A DNA stretch of 64,000 bases from Mycolicibacterium monacense (GTDB taxonomy: Bacteria > Actinomycetota > Actinomycetes > Mycobacteriales > Mycobacteriaceae): positions 1,736,001 through 1,800,000 of the forward strand of contig NZ_AP022617.1 of assembly GCF_010731575.1 (NCBI RefSeq), given 5' to 3'. Of this stretch, positions 52,901-62,791 are shown in pieces (within the stretch, counting starts at the first letter, position 1; the number at the start of each line of letters is the position of its first letter). Below the pieces are notes generated by a model, which searched no databases, was not told the origin of the DNA, and saw only the letters and a program-made list of their open reading frames with translations. A program made the translations under genes and the position numbers.

Positions 52901-54645
52901 CAGTCGCCGGCGGGGAGCGCGTCGCCGGATCGTGGCTGGTCGTCGGGAACGCGGCTCTGGCAGCCCAGATCCGGCGAGATCTGGGAGCCGGCGCAGAGGT
53001 GGCAGTCCTCGACGAAGACACGCCGGACACCCGGCTCGAGGATGCGCTGGCCGCCGCCGACCACGTGGTCTATGCGCCCGCGGTGCCTGCGGTTTTCGAT
53101 GCCGCGCAGGGCCGTCGGCTCTTCGACGTTGCCCGTCGCATCGCGGTCGCGATGGCGAGGATGACCGACCCGGGCCGCCTGATCCTGCTGACCCGCAACG
53201 CCCAACCCGTCACCGAAGGCGACCGCGCCAACCCGGCACACGCGGTGCTGTGGGGTCTGGGCCGCACTCTCGCGCTCGAGCACCCCGAGATCTGGGACGC
53301 CGTGATCGATCTCGACGAGTTGGTCCCAGACCGGTTGGCCGCCCGCTACCTGCTCGCCGAGGCGACGGCCGAGGACGGCGAGGACCAGGTCGTCTATCGC
53401 GACGGGACGCGCCGGGTGGCCCGGTTACGCCGAACCCCGCTGTCGCAGGCATCCGGTGACGGGCTCGATCCGGCCGGCAGCCACCTGGTCGTCGGGGCGA
53501 CCGGCAACATCGGCCCGCACCTGATCCAGCAATTGGCCGATATGGGGGCCAAGACCGTCGTCGCGGTATCTCGGAACCCCGGCGACCGGCTGCGCGAACT
53601 CGGCGACACCCTCGCCGCGCGGGGCGTCACCCTGGTCACCGTGGCCGCCGACGCCGCCGACGAAGAGTCGATGCGCGCGGTGTTCGACCGCTTCGGCGCC
53701 GATCTGCCCCCGCTGGCCGGAATCTATCTGGCCGCCTTCGGGGGAGGGCCGGTCATGTTGGCCGAAATGACCGACGACGACATCACCGCGATGTTCGCGC
53801 CCAAGCTCGACGCGGTGGCGGTACTGCACAGGCTGTCGCTGACCACCGACGTCCAGCAATTCGTGCTGTTCTCGTCGATCTCGGGGATTCTGGGCTCGCG
53901 ATGGCTGGCCCATTACACCGCGACCACCACGTACCTCGACGCCTTCGCCTATGCGCGACGCGCCGCAGGACTGCCCGCCACCGCCGTCAACTGGGGTCTG
54001 TGGAAGTCGTTGGCCGACAACTACAGTGAGCACGAACGGCAGATCACCGTGGAGTCCGGCCTCGAACCGATGCCCGACGAGGTGGCGATCCAGGCGTTGT
54101 GGTCGATAACCGCGCCCGGCACACCTGCCCGCTCGACCGTGGTCGCCGCGGACTGGCCGCGGCTGGCCGCGGCCTACCGGACGCGCGCCGCACTGCGGAT
54201 CGTCGACGAGTTGCTGCCGGTCGAGAGCACCGACGACGAACGCGCCGACACCCCGGCGTCGGTTCCGGAGACCGAATTCCGCCGTGAACTGCGCGCATGC
54301 CCCGCCGACGAGCGAGGGTATCTGCTCAGCACCCACATCCGTGCGCTCGTCGCATCGTCGATGGGGTTGTCCAGCGCCCAGCTGGTGGACCCGTCCGCGG
54401 GCTTCTTCCAGTGCGGGATGGACTCGCTGATGAGCGTCACCCTCAAGCGTGAGCTCGGCCAGAGCCTCGGTGAGAGCCTGCCGGCGTCGGTGATCTTCGA
54501 TTACCCGACCGTCGACGGACTCACCGAATACCTCGCCACGGTATTGCCCGAGATGCTCGAGATCGCCGACGAAAGCGACGTCGACGACTACGACGAGTTC
54601 AGCGACGACGAACTGCTCCAACAACTCTCGGAAAGGTTGAGCTGA
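49903..54645 (+). CDS. Type I polyketide synthase, PpsA-like (ACP-KS-AT-KR-ACP)
   Basis: This is a 1580-residue loading and first-extension protein. Domains: ACP 8-85 (phosphopantetheine Ser43 in LGVGSRDAV), KS 101-530 (Cys272 in [10 protein letters not shown]; His in [12 protein letters not shown] and [12 protein letters not shown]), AT about 630-935 (GHSMGE near 718), KR about 985-1415 (GATGNIG near 1199, Ser in LFSSISG, Tyr in [10 protein letters not shown]; the usual Asn four residues after Tyr is Thr) and a C-terminal ACP (GMDSLMS, Ser near 1508). No DH or ER. M. tuberculosis PpsA has the same order but 1876 residues. A fatty acid from FadD would be extended once, then ketoreduced. Translationally coupled to fadD. 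Confidence 0.93.
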   Translation: MTPATLDDARLRDWLVTYLTTHVECSPESIDFDASMADLGVGSRDAVVLSGELAELLGRPVSPVDFWQHPTINSLIEFLSAPVTEVEAQAVVEGPRVSGTEPIAVIGLGCRMPGGISDPDALWDLLADGRCAVGEVPPERWQPFDDGSPEVASALAGTTRWGSFLDDIAGFDADFFDISSREAVKMDPQQRLLLEVAWEALEHAGIPAASLRRSQTGVFAGACFSEYGYLASTDLPRVDAWSNTGGALSIIANRLSYFLDLRGPSITVDTACSSSLVAVHLACQSLRSGDSNLALAAGVNLLLSPAVFHGFDQAGALSPTGMCHSFDAAADGFVRGEGCGVVVLKRLPDALRDGDRVLAVVRGSAINQDGRSNGLMAPNPAAQMAVLRSACANAGIEPQDMDYVEAHGTGTFLGDPIEARALGSVMGRGRPATSPLLVGAVKSNLGHLEAAAGVAGFIKTVMALQRGRIPGNAGYESPNPHIPFDQLRLKVVDHEQEWPSVSRARRAGVSSFGFGGTNAHVILEQAPDAISAEPHPAAAVSTLIVSGKSPERIEAAAAAVAEWMSGPGAGVALGDVAHTLNHHRAHHQSFATVCARDGVDAVAALQALAAGLPADGVVKPHEGPCGSGTVFVFSGQGSQWAGMGRRLLADEPAFAAAVAELEPVFVEQVGFSLAQVLADGEAVTGDARVQPVIMGLQLALTELWRSYGVTPDAVIGHSMGEVTAAVVAGALSPTEGLKVIAVRSRLMSRLAGQGAVALLTLGADAAEALIADHPDVAVAGYVSPGQTVVAGPPAEVDAVIAAVQSQNRFARRVNMEVASHTALMDPILDELRSELADLTPNTTAIPFISTVEDSATPLLDADYWVANVRRPVRLSQALATAAESHTTFVEISAHPMLTTAVTETLGDLHHHALGTLSRDTDDTVTFHTNLNTTHTTHPPVTPHPPEPHPVLPATPWQHNRYWMDLTPLRRTATDAAPQGDSSAGVLPAEWNCELTWPSRPVAGGERVAGSWLVVGNAALAAQIRRDLGAGAEVAVLDEDTPDTRLEDALAAADHVVYAPAVPAVFDAAQGRRLFDVARRIAVAMARMTDPGRLILLTRNAQPVTEGDRANPAHAVLWGLGRTLALEHPEIWDAVIDLDELVPDRLAARYLLAEATAEDGEDQVVYRDGTRRVARLRRTPLSQASGDGLDPAGSHLVVGATGNIGPHLIQQLADMGAKTVVAVSRNPGDRLRELGDTLAARGVTLVTVAADAADEESMRAVFDRFGADLPPLAGIYLAAFGGGPVMLAEMTDDDITAMFAPKLDAVAVLHRLSLTTDVQQFVLFSSISGILGSRWLAHYTATTTYLDAFAYARRAAGLPATAVNWGLWKSLADNYSEHERQITVESGLEPMPDEVAIQALWSITAPGTPARSTVVAADWPRLAAAYRTRAALRIVDELLPVESTDDERADTPASVPETEFRRELRACPADERGYLLSTHIRALVASSMGLSSAQLVDPSAGFFQCGMDSLMSVTLKRELGQSLGESLPASVIFDYPTVDGLTEYLATVLPEMLEIADESDVDDYDEFSDDELLQQLSERLS
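51769..52095 (+). repeat. AT cassette repeat, copy in module A
   Basis: About 327 bp at the start of the acyltransferase domain, nearly identical (a few substitutions) to 56328-56654 and 59906-60232. It runs from GGGCCGTGTGG to just after the GHSMGE active site. The flanking DNA is clearly more divergent. Confidence 0.8.
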
Positions 54646-54650
54646 CTCTG

Positions 54651-57600
54651 ATGGTTGCTGGTTCGTCGGATCGCCGTGCGATCATCACCGAGGCGCTGCG
54701 CAAGATCGATGACCTGTCTGCCCGGTTGGCGGTGGCCGAGCAGGCGGACACCGAGCCGATCGCGGTGGTCGGGATGGGGTGCCGGCTGCCCGGCGGGGTC
54801 TCGGACCCCGATGGGTTCTGGCAGCTGCTGCAGGACGGTCGCTCCGGAATCGTCCGGGTGCCGCCGGAGCGGTGGGACGCCGAAGCGCTCTACAGCACCG
54901 ACAACGGTGTGCCGGGAACCATCTGCACGCGTGAGGGCGGATTCCTGACGTCGTGGCAGCCCGATGAGTTCGATGCGGAGTTCTTCGGGATCTCGCCGCG
55001 GGAAGCCGCCGCGATGGATCCACAGCAGCGGTTGTTGATGGAGGTCAGCTGGGAAGCGTTGGAGCACGCGGGGATTCCCGCCCAGAACTTGCGCGGCACC
55101 CAGACCTCGGTCTTCGTCGGGCTCACCACGAACGACTACTCGCTTCTCTTCGCCGGGAAACTGCGGCGCGAAGACATCGACCCGTACGTGCCGTTCGGGA
55201 ATGCGGCGAATTTCGCGGCGGGGCGGTTGTCGTATTTCCTGGGGGTGCGGGGTCCGGCGGTGGTGGTGGACACGGCGTGTTCGTCGTCGTTGGTGTCGGT
55301 GCATCTGGCGTGTCAGAGCCTGCGCCGCCGCGAGAGTGACACCGCACTCGCCGCCGGCGTCAACCTCATGCTGAGCCCCGAGAACACCATCGCCTGCTCA
55401 CGGTGGGGCATGTTGGCGCCGGACGGGCAGTGCAAGACCTTCGATGCCGGTGCCGACGGGTATGTGCGCAGCGAGGGTTGCGGTGTGGTCGTGCTCAAGC
55501 GCCTCGGTGACGCGCTGCGCGACGGTGACCGGGTGCTTGCCGTGGTGCGGGGCTCGGCGGTCAATCAGGACGGGGCCAGCAGTGGGCAGACGGTGCCCAA
55601 CGGCCCGGCGCAGCAGGCGTTGATGCGTCAGGCGCTGGCTGCGTCGCAGTTGGGTCCGGCCGACATCGATTACATCGAGGCGCACGGCACGGGTACGGCG
55701 TTGGGTGATCCGATCGAATTGGATGCGCTCAGTGCGGTGTTCGGTGATCGCGGGGATGCCGCTCCGTTGGTGTTGGGGTCGGTCAAGACCAACCTCGGGC
55801 ACCTCGAGTCGGGCGCGGGCATCACGGGTTTCATCAAGACGGTGCTCAGCGTGCGGTACGGGTATATCCCCAAGCACCTGAACTTCACCCGGCTGACTCC
55901 GCATGCGGGACCATGTGCGTCGCAGTTCACGATCGCCACCGACGGGATGGAGTGGCCCGCGGTGACGCGGGCGCGACGGGCGGGTGTGTCCTCGTTCGGC
56001 GTCAGCGGCACGAATGCGCACATCATCGTGGAACAGGCGCCGGCGCCGGAACCCGCCCGGTGGGAGCCGGATCCGGCGGTGTGCACGCTGGTCGTGTCCG
56101 GGAAGTCCGAAGAGCGGATCGCCTCCACTGCAGGGGCGTTGGCCGAGTGGATGACGGGTGCCGGCGCCGGGGTGGCGCTGGCCGAGGTGGCTCACACGCT
56201 CAACCACCATCGGGCGCGGCACGCCAAGTTCGCGACGGTGTGCGCGCGGGACCGGGGCCAGGCGGTGGCGGGTCTGCGGGCGTTGTCGGTGGGGCACCAC
56301 GCCGTCGGGCTGGTGAACCCGCACGATGGGCCGTGTGGGTCGGGGACGGTGTTCGTGGTCTCGGGTCAGGGGTCGCAGTGGGCTGGGATGGGTCGGCGGC
56401 TGTTGGCCGATGAGCCGGTGTTCGCGGCGGCGGTGGCCGAGTTGGAGCCGGTGTTCGTCGAGCAGGTCGGGTTCTCGCTGGCTCAGGTGCTCGCCGATGG
56501 TGAGGCGGTCACCGGGGATGCTCGGGTGCAGCCGGTGATCGTGGGGTTGCAGTTGGCGCTGACCGAGTTGTGGCGCTCCTACGGGGTGACCCCGGATGCG
56601 GTGATCGGTCATTCGATGGGTGAGGTCACAGCGGCGGTGGTGGCCGGTGCGCTGTCGGTGCGCGACGGGCTGCGGGTGATCGGGATCCGGTCCCGGCTGA
56701 TGTCCCGGCTGGCCGGCCAGGGCGCAGTGGCACTGGTGACCCTGGACGCCGAATCCGCCGCGGCTCTGATCGCCGGGTTCGACGACGTCGGCATCGCCGG
56801 TTACCTCGCGCCGGAGCAGACGGTGATCGCGGGTCCACCCGCGGCGGTCGATGCGGCCGTCGAAGCGGCGCTCGCCGGAGGCACAATCGCGCGGCGGGTG
56901 AACATGGAGGTCGCCTCCCATACCGCGCTGATGGACCCCATACTCGGCGAATTGCGCGACGAGCTGGCCGATCTCACGCCACAGACACCCGAGATCCCGT
57001 TCTTCTCCACGGTCGACGACACGACCACCGCACCGGTGCTGGACGCGGACTACTGGGTGGCCAACGTGCGCAGGCCGGTGCGCTTGCACCAGGCGGTGTC
57101 GGCCGCGGCCGCTGCCGGGCACACCACCTTCGTCGAGGTCAGCCCACACCCGGTGTTGACGCGGGCAGTCGGCGACACCCTGGTCGAAGGGCATCACCAC
57201 GTGGTCGGCACGCTGGCCCGCGACACCGACGACACCCACACCTTCCACACGAACCTGAACACCACGCACACCATCCGCCCACCGGCCACCCCGCACGCGC
57301 CCGAACCCCACCCGCTATTGCCCGCCACCCCTTGGCATCACGCCCACCACTGGATCAAGGTGGACCCGACGGCGGGCATCGACCGGACGCCTGCGGTTCA
57401 GCGCGCCGAGGTGACCGCGCGATCGGCCGCCGATCTCGCGGACGGCACCTGGTTGGTGATCGCCGACGGGAGGCCCTCCTGGCTCGACGATGAGAAGACG
57501 ACCACGACGTCCACCTCGGTACTTGCCGAAGACGCCTCCAGCGCAGGGCTGCTCGACGCCCTCACCGCCGCGCGAAACGTCCTCTTCGTCCCCGACCTGC

Positions 57601-58223
57601 CGGCAGACGGGTTCGACGCCGAGTCGGGCTACCGTCTGTTCAGCGGTATCCGGCGCCTGACGTCGGTGTTGGCGGCCATGGCCGCGCCGCCGCGACTGCA
57701 CATCTCGGTACCGCCTGCGGACCCCGCCGACGGAATCGCCGAGGCGTCCGCGTCCCTGGTGACCATCAGCGGACTCGCCGGCGCACTCGCCCGTGACCAT
57801 GCCCGGTCATGGGGCGGCCTGGTGGTCGTCGAATCGGCTGGGGCCGCGGCCGCGGACACGGACGACGACGGAGCCCTGCCGGGCGGGGACATCCTGGACG
57901 TGTGGCGGACCTACCCCGTCGACCGCCGACGAAACCTGTTGCACCGGCACGTGAGTGTCCTGATCGCCGCGGTCATGGGGCTGCCCTCACCCGAGTCACT
58001 CGATCCCGAGGCCGACTTCTTCGAACTCGGCATGGATTCGATGATGAGCGTGGTCCTGCAGCGGGCGCTGCTGGCCACGCTCGGTGTGGAGGTCCCGTCA
58101 CCCGTCCTGTTCGACAACCCGACCGTCGAATCCCTCGCCGATCATCTGGTCGCGTTGGGCGAGATCGACGGGGATTCTCTCCGGGACCTCGCGACGGTGC
58201 CCCTGCCCGAGAAGGTGAGTTGA
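54651..58223 (+). CDS. Type I polyketide synthase with broken KR (KS-AT-[KR remnant]-ACP)
   Basis: This is a 1190-residue module. It has an N-terminal docking helix (RRAIITEALRKIDDLSARLAV, residues 8-28), KS about 36-460 (Cys near 210 in VDTACSSSL), AT about 563-890 (GHSMGE near 652), a KR structural half only (GTWLVIADG ... GLAGALARDHARSWGGLVVVE, about 935-1065), then ACP (LGMDSMMSV, Ser near 1129). The NADPH motif, catalytic Ser and Tyr that end a normal KR are all missing; the ACP follows directly. The module should leave a beta-keto group. It is colinear with the next module at a constant 3578-bp offset. Confidence 0.92.
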   Translation: MVAGSSDRRAIITEALRKIDDLSARLAVAEQADTEPIAVVGMGCRLPGGVSDPDGFWQLLQDGRSGIVRVPPERWDAEALYSTDNGVPGTICTREGGFLTSWQPDEFDAEFFGISPREAAAMDPQQRLLMEVSWEALEHAGIPAQNLRGTQTSVFVGLTTNDYSLLFAGKLRREDIDPYVPFGNAANFAAGRLSYFLGVRGPAVVVDTACSSSLVSVHLACQSLRRRESDTALAAGVNLMLSPENTIACSRWGMLAPDGQCKTFDAGADGYVRSEGCGVVVLKRLGDALRDGDRVLAVVRGSAVNQDGASSGQTVPNGPAQQALMRQALAASQLGPADIDYIEAHGTGTALGDPIELDALSAVFGDRGDAAPLVLGSVKTNLGHLESGAGITGFIKTVLSVRYGYIPKHLNFTRLTPHAGPCASQFTIATDGMEWPAVTRARRAGVSSFGVSGTNAHIIVEQAPAPEPARWEPDPAVCTLVVSGKSEERIASTAGALAEWMTGAGAGVALAEVAHTLNHHRARHAKFATVCARDRGQAVAGLRALSVGHHAVGLVNPHDGPCGSGTVFVVSGQGSQWAGMGRRLLADEPVFAAAVAELEPVFVEQVGFSLAQVLADGEAVTGDARVQPVIVGLQLALTELWRSYGVTPDAVIGHSMGEVTAAVVAGALSVRDGLRVIGIRSRLMSRLAGQGAVALVTLDAESAAALIAGFDDVGIAGYLAPEQTVIAGPPAAVDAAVEAALAGGTIARRVNMEVASHTALMDPILGELRDELADLTPQTPEIPFFSTVDDTTTAPVLDADYWVANVRRPVRLHQAVSAAAAAGHTTFVEVSPHPVLTRAVGDTLVEGHHHVVGTLARDTDDTHTFHTNLNTTHTIRPPATPHAPEPHPLLPATPWHHAHHWIKVDPTAGIDRTPAVQRAEVTARSAADLADGTWLVIADGRPSWLDDEKTTTTSTSVLAEDASSAGLLDALTAARNVLFVPDLPADGFDAESGYRLFSGIRRLTSVLAAMAAPPRLHISVPPADPADGIAEASASLVTISGLAGALARDHARSWGGLVVVESAGAAAADTDDDGALPGGDILDVWRTYPVDRRRNLLHRHVSVLIAAVMGLPSPESLDPEADFFELGMDSMMSVVLQRALLATLGVEVPSPVLFDNPTVESLADHLVALGEIDGDSLRDLATVPLPEKVS
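55185..55345 (+). repeat. KS repeat, copy in module B
   Basis: 161 bp around the KS active-site Cys, apparently identical base for base to 58763-58923 in module C. Codon choices (TTG, TCG, GTG runs) match too, so this is DNA-level identity rather than protein constraint. Confidence 0.8.
56328..56654 (+). repeat. AT cassette repeat, copy in module B
   Basis: Same block as 51769-52095. The copies in modules B and C differ from each other at only a few positions (for example GTGGTCTCG here against GTGTTCTCG in module C). Confidence 0.8.
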
Positions 58224-58228
58224 GCTCC

Positions 58229-61200
58229 ATGGCTGCTGCGACGCCGGACCGGCGTGCGATCATCACCGAGGCGCTGCGCAAGATCGACGATCTCACTGCC
58301 CGTTTGGAGGTCGCCGAACGGGGTCAGTACGAGCCGATCGCGGTGGTCGGGATGGGGTGCCGGCTGCCCGGCGGGGTCTCGGACCCCGATGGGTTCTGGC
58401 AGCTGCTGCAGGACGGTCGCTCCGGGATCGTCCGGGTGCCGCCGAAGCGGTGGGATGCCGACGAATACTACAGCGCCGACACCTCGGTTCCCGGCACGAT
58501 CTGCACACGCGAGGGTGGGTTCCTGACCGGTTGGGAGCCAGACGAATTCGATGCGGAGTTCTTCGGGATCTCGCCGCGGGAAGCCGCCGCGATGGATCCA
58601 CAGCAGCGACTGCTGCTCGAGGTGGCCTGGGAAGCGCTCGAACACGCGGGAATCACACCGGACCGCATCCGGGGATCACAGACGTCGGTGTTCGTCGGGA
58701 TGACGGGCTACGACTACATGCTCAAGCTCTCCGACGGCCTGGACCGCGAGGAGTACGACGCCTACGTGCCGTTCGGGAATGCGGCGAATTTCGCGGCGGG
58801 GCGGTTGTCGTATTTCCTGGGGGTGCGGGGTCCGGCGGTGGTGGTGGACACGGCGTGTTCGTCGTCGTTGGTGTCGGTGCATCTGGCGTGTCAGAGCCTG
58901 CGCCGCCGCGAGAGTGACACCGCGCTGGCCGCCGGCGTCAACCTCATGCTCAAGGCGGAAGCCAACGTCGCGCTGTCCCGGTGGGGGATGCTCGCGCCGG
59001 ACGGGCAGTGCAAGACCTTCGATGCCGGTGCCGACGGGTATGTGCGCAGCGAGGGTTGCGGTGTGGTCGTGCTCAAGCGCCTCGGGGACGCGCTGGCCGA
59101 CGGTGACCGGGTGCTCGCACTGGTGCGAGGCTCGGCGGTCAATCAGGACGGGGCCAGCAGTGGGCAGACGGTGCCCAACGGCCCGGCGCAGCAGGCGTTG
59201 ATGCGTCAGGCGCTGGCTGCCTCGCAGTTGGGTCCGGCCGACATCGATTACATCGAGGCGCACGGCACGGGTACGGCGTTGGGTGATCCGATCGAATTGG
59301 ACGCGCTCAGTGCGGTGTTCGGTGATCGCGGGGACGCGGCACCGTTGGTGTTGGGGTCGGTCAAGACCAACCTCGGACACCTCGAATCCGGAGCGGGCAT
59401 CACGGGTTTCATCAAGACGGTGCTCAGCGTGCGGTACGGGTACATCCCCAAGCACTTGAACTTCACCCAGTTGACTCCGCATGCGGGGCCGGGTGCGTCG
59501 CAGTTCACCATCGCCACCGACGGGATGGAGTGGCCCGCGGTGACGCGGGCGCGACGGGCGGGTGTGTCCTCGTTCGGCGTCAGCGGCACGAACGCGCACA
59601 TCATCCTCGAGCAGGCGCCGGACGTGGTGGCCGCCGAACCCGCACCGGACCCCGCGGTGTGCACGCTGGTGCTCTCGGGCAAAACCGAGAAACGAATCTC
59701 CACAACGGCAGAAGCGTTGGCCGAGTGGATGACCGGCCCGGGCAGCGCCGTCGGATTGGCCGAGGTGGCTCACACGCTCAACCACCATCGGGCGCGGCAC
59801 GCCAAGTTCGCGACGGTGTGCGCGCGGGACCGGGGGCAGGCGGTGGCGGGTCTGCGGGCGTTGGCCGCCGGTCAGGCCGCACCGGGTGTGGTCAATCCGC
59901 ACGACGGGCCGTGTGGGTCGGGGACGGTGTTCGTGTTCTCGGGTCAGGGGTCGCAGTGGGCGGGGATGGGTCGGCGGCTGTTGGCCGATGAGCCGGTGTT
60001 CGCGGCGGCGGTGGCCGAGTTGGAGCCGGTGTTCGTCGAGCAGGTCGGGTTCTCGCTGGCTCAGGTGCTCGCCGATGGTGAGGCGGTCACCGGGGATGCT
60101 CGGGTGCAGCCGGTGATCGTGGGGTTGCAGTTGGCGCTGACCGAGTTGTGGCGCTCCTACGGGGTGACCCCGGATGCGGTGATCGGTCATTCGATGGGTG
60201 AGGTCACCGCGGCGGTGGTGGCCGGTGCGCTGTCGGTGCGCGACGGGCTGCGGGTGATCGCGATCCGGTCCCGGCTGATGTCCCGACTGGCCGGCCAGGG
60301 CGCAGTCGCCCTCCTGGAACTTGATGCGCCTGCCGCAGAGGCGGTCATCCGATCGCACCCGCAGGTGGAGATCGCGGGCTTCGTGTCACCGACCCAAACG
60401 GTGGTGGCCGGTCCGCCGGCGGCGGTGGCCGCAGTCATCGATGAGGTCACCGACGCGGGGAAGTTCGCGCGGCGGGTGAACATGGAGGTCGCCTCCCACA
60501 CCGCGCTGATGGATCCCATACTCGGCGAATTGCATGACGAGCTGGCCGATCTCACGCCACAGACACCCGATATCCCGTTCTTCTCCACCGTGGCGGACAG
60601 CATCTCGGCTCCGCTGCTCGACGCGAACTACTGGGTGGCCAACGTGCGGCGGCCGGTGCGGTTGCACCAGGCGGTGTCGGCCGCAGCCGACGCCGGGCAC
60701 ACCACATTCGTCGAGATCAGCCCACACCCGATCCTCGCGCACGCCGTTGCCGAGACTCTCGGCGAGAACCACCACCACGCGATCGGCACGCTGGCCCGCG
60801 ACACCGACGACACCCACACCTTCCGCACCAACCTCAACTCCGCGCACACCATCCGGCCACCGGCCACCCCGCACGCGCCGGAGCCTCACCCCCAACTGCC
60901 CACCACGCCGTGGCACCACACCCGCCACTGGTTCGATTCCGCGCGACCTCAACGCACCACGCAGCACAGCGGGCGGCGCAGCACCGCGCCGGCGGCCGGT
61001 GACGTCATCCCCGCCGAGTGGCGCTGCGAACTGGTCTGGCACGCAGAACCTCCGACCACACCCGCCGACACCACCGCGCACCATTGGCTCGTCATCGGCA
61101 GCGCCGACCTCGCCGCCCCGCTGACCGGCGCCGGCCACTCCGCGACCGTCCTCGCCGAAGGGGCGCTCGACGACCACGGCGCACTCGCCGATGCCCTGGC

Positions 61201-62791
61201 CGGTGCCACCCACGTGCTGTACGCACCGGCAACCACATCCGGGGTCTTCGACGCGGCGCCCGGCCGTCGGTTGTTCGATGCGGCCAGAACCCTCGTAGAC
61301 CACCTCGCGCAGGCACCGACGCCAGCGAAGCTGTGGATCCTCACCCGCAATGCACAGCCCATCGACGAGGGGGACAGGGCGAATCCCGGGCACGCAGTGC
61401 TGTGGGGGCTGGGCCGCACACTCGCACTCGAACACCCCGAACTGTGGGGCAAGGTCGTCGACGTCGACGAACTCGTCCCCGCCGAACTCGTGGCCCGCTA
61501 TCTGGTCGGTGAAGCCGCGGCCGGAGACGAGGACCAGATCGTCTACCGGGCCGGGGTTCGCCGGGTTCCCCGGCTGCACCGGCACGGCAACACCGCCGGC
61601 TCACAGGCGTCGATCGATCCGGACGCCGCGCACCTCGTCGTCGGTGCCACCGGCAACATCGGGCCGCATCTGGTCCAGCAGTTGGCCGATATGGGTGCCC
61701 GCACCATCGTCGCGGTATCCCGTAACCCGGGCACGCGGTTGCAGCACCTCACCCAGACGTTGGCGGACCGGGGAGTCACCCTCACCACGGTCGCGGCGGA
61801 CGCCTCCGACGAACCCTCGATGACGCCGCTGTTCCAGCGGTTCGGCACCGATCTGCCCCCACTCGGCGGTATCTACCTCGCCGCATTCGGTGGGGGACCG
61901 GTGACGCTCCTCGACATGACCGACGACGACGTCACCACCATGTTCACCGCGAAACTCGATGCGGCGGCGGTATTGCACCGGCTGTCGCTGGCGCATCCGG
62001 TGCGCCAATTCGTCCTCTTCACCTCCATCTCCGGGTTGATCGGGTCACGCTGGTTGGCGCACTACACCGCCACCACCACGTTCCTGGACACGTTCGCCTA
62101 CGCCCGTCGGGCGGCCGGACTTCCTGCCACCGCGATCAACTGGGGATTCTGGAAATCCCTGGCGGACAACGAGTCCGACGAATACCGCCAGGTCACCATC
62201 AACTCCGGGCTGGAACCGATGCCCGACGAGGTCGCCATCCAGGCGCTCTGGTCGACGATCGGGCCCGACAGCCCGGTGCGGTCGACGGTCGTCGCCGCCG
62301 ACTGGACCCGGCTGGGCGCCGCCTACCGGACCCGCGCGCCCATGCACATCCTCGACGACCTCACCACCACGGACGTCGACGACGGGGCCACCGGCGAGGG
62401 TTGGGTGGGAGTCGAATCCGTCCGGGAGATGGACGCGGCCGACGCGCGGCGCGTGATCGCCGACAGGACGCTCACTCGCCTGGCCGCCGTCCTCGGTTAT
62501 GCCGACTCCTCGGCGCTCAACCCGGCGGTGCCGTTGATCGAGTTCGGGATGGATTCGTTGATGGCCGTGCGGATCCGGCAGGCGACCCGCAACGACTTCG
62601 GTGTCGAACCTCCCGTGTCCCTGCTCCTGCAGGGCGGGTCGCTCGACGACGTGACCGCCGACGTGCTGAGTCAGTTGGGAATCGCCGAACCGGGAACGAC
62701 CGCCGTCGACGGCATGCGTGAAAGAGCCAATCAGCGCGCCGCCGCACGTCGTGGTGCCGCAGTGCGGCGGAAGAAAGGACAATTGCTGTGA
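58229..62791 (+). CDS. Type I polyketide synthase (KS-AT-KR-ACP), PpsD-like end
   Basis: This is a 1520-residue module: docking helix (RRAIITEALRKIDDLTARLEV), KS (Cys near 210), AT about 567-897 (GHSMGE near 653), KR (GATGNIG near 1139, Ser in LFTSISG, Tyr near 1277 in HYTATTTFLD) and ACP (FGMDSLMAV, Ser near 1442). The end (FGVEPPVSLLLQGGSLDDV, then a basic tail) resembles PpsD as I recall it, but the DH domain of PpsD is absent: the AT leads straight into the KR structural half. Start ATG 58229, 5 bp after the previous stop. The stop overlaps the next start (GTGA). Confidence 0.93.
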   Translation: MAAATPDRRAIITEALRKIDDLTARLEVAERGQYEPIAVVGMGCRLPGGVSDPDGFWQLLQDGRSGIVRVPPKRWDADEYYSADTSVPGTICTREGGFLTGWEPDEFDAEFFGISPREAAAMDPQQRLLLEVAWEALEHAGITPDRIRGSQTSVFVGMTGYDYMLKLSDGLDREEYDAYVPFGNAANFAAGRLSYFLGVRGPAVVVDTACSSSLVSVHLACQSLRRRESDTALAAGVNLMLKAEANVALSRWGMLAPDGQCKTFDAGADGYVRSEGCGVVVLKRLGDALADGDRVLALVRGSAVNQDGASSGQTVPNGPAQQALMRQALAASQLGPADIDYIEAHGTGTALGDPIELDALSAVFGDRGDAAPLVLGSVKTNLGHLESGAGITGFIKTVLSVRYGYIPKHLNFTQLTPHAGPGASQFTIATDGMEWPAVTRARRAGVSSFGVSGTNAHIILEQAPDVVAAEPAPDPAVCTLVLSGKTEKRISTTAEALAEWMTGPGSAVGLAEVAHTLNHHRARHAKFATVCARDRGQAVAGLRALAAGQAAPGVVNPHDGPCGSGTVFVFSGQGSQWAGMGRRLLADEPVFAAAVAELEPVFVEQVGFSLAQVLADGEAVTGDARVQPVIVGLQLALTELWRSYGVTPDAVIGHSMGEVTAAVVAGALSVRDGLRVIAIRSRLMSRLAGQGAVALLELDAPAAEAVIRSHPQVEIAGFVSPTQTVVAGPPAAVAAVIDEVTDAGKFARRVNMEVASHTALMDPILGELHDELADLTPQTPDIPFFSTVADSISAPLLDANYWVANVRRPVRLHQAVSAAADAGHTTFVEISPHPILAHAVAETLGENHHHAIGTLARDTDDTHTFRTNLNSAHTIRPPATPHAPEPHPQLPTTPWHHTRHWFDSARPQRTTQHSGRRSTAPAAGDVIPAEWRCELVWHAEPPTTPADTTAHHWLVIGSADLAAPLTGAGHSATVLAEGALDDHGALADALAGATHVLYAPATTSGVFDAAPGRRLFDAARTLVDHLAQAPTPAKLWILTRNAQPIDEGDRANPGHAVLWGLGRTLALEHPELWGKVVDVDELVPAELVARYLVGEAAAGDEDQIVYRAGVRRVPRLHRHGNTAGSQASIDPDAAHLVVGATGNIGPHLVQQLADMGARTIVAVSRNPGTRLQHLTQTLADRGVTLTTVAADASDEPSMTPLFQRFGTDLPPLGGIYLAAFGGGPVTLLDMTDDDVTTMFTAKLDAAAVLHRLSLAHPVRQFVLFTSISGLIGSRWLAHYTATTTFLDTFAYARRAAGLPATAINWGFWKSLADNESDEYRQVTINSGLEPMPDEVAIQALWSTIGPDSPVRSTVVAADWTRLGAAYRTRAPMHILDDLTTTDVDDGATGEGWVGVESVREMDAADARRVIADRTLTRLAAVLGYADSSALNPAVPLIEFGMDSLMAVRIRQATRNDFGVEPPVSLLLQGGSLDDVTADVLSQLGIAEPGTTAVDGMRERANQRAAARRGAAVRRKKGQLL
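58763..58923 (+). repeat. KS repeat, copy in module C
   Basis: Partner of 55185-55345. More identical stretches follow at the same offset, for example 55405-55500 with 58983-59078. Confidence 0.8.
59906..60232 (+). repeat. AT cassette repeat, copy in module C
   Basis: Third copy, at exactly 3578 bp from the module B copy. It contains the GHSMGE active-site segment. Confidence 0.8.

Noticed and set aside
55398..57311. 637-codon open frame on the minus strand inside the PKS
   Set aside because: Antisense to KS-AT coding sequence, and repeated in the same way in the duplicated module (58676-60358) as expected of a shadow.
57809..58228. Start of the third PKS at 57809
   Set aside because: This part overlaps the ACP end of the previous PKS in another frame and is Arg-rich. 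ATG 58229 begins the docking helix.
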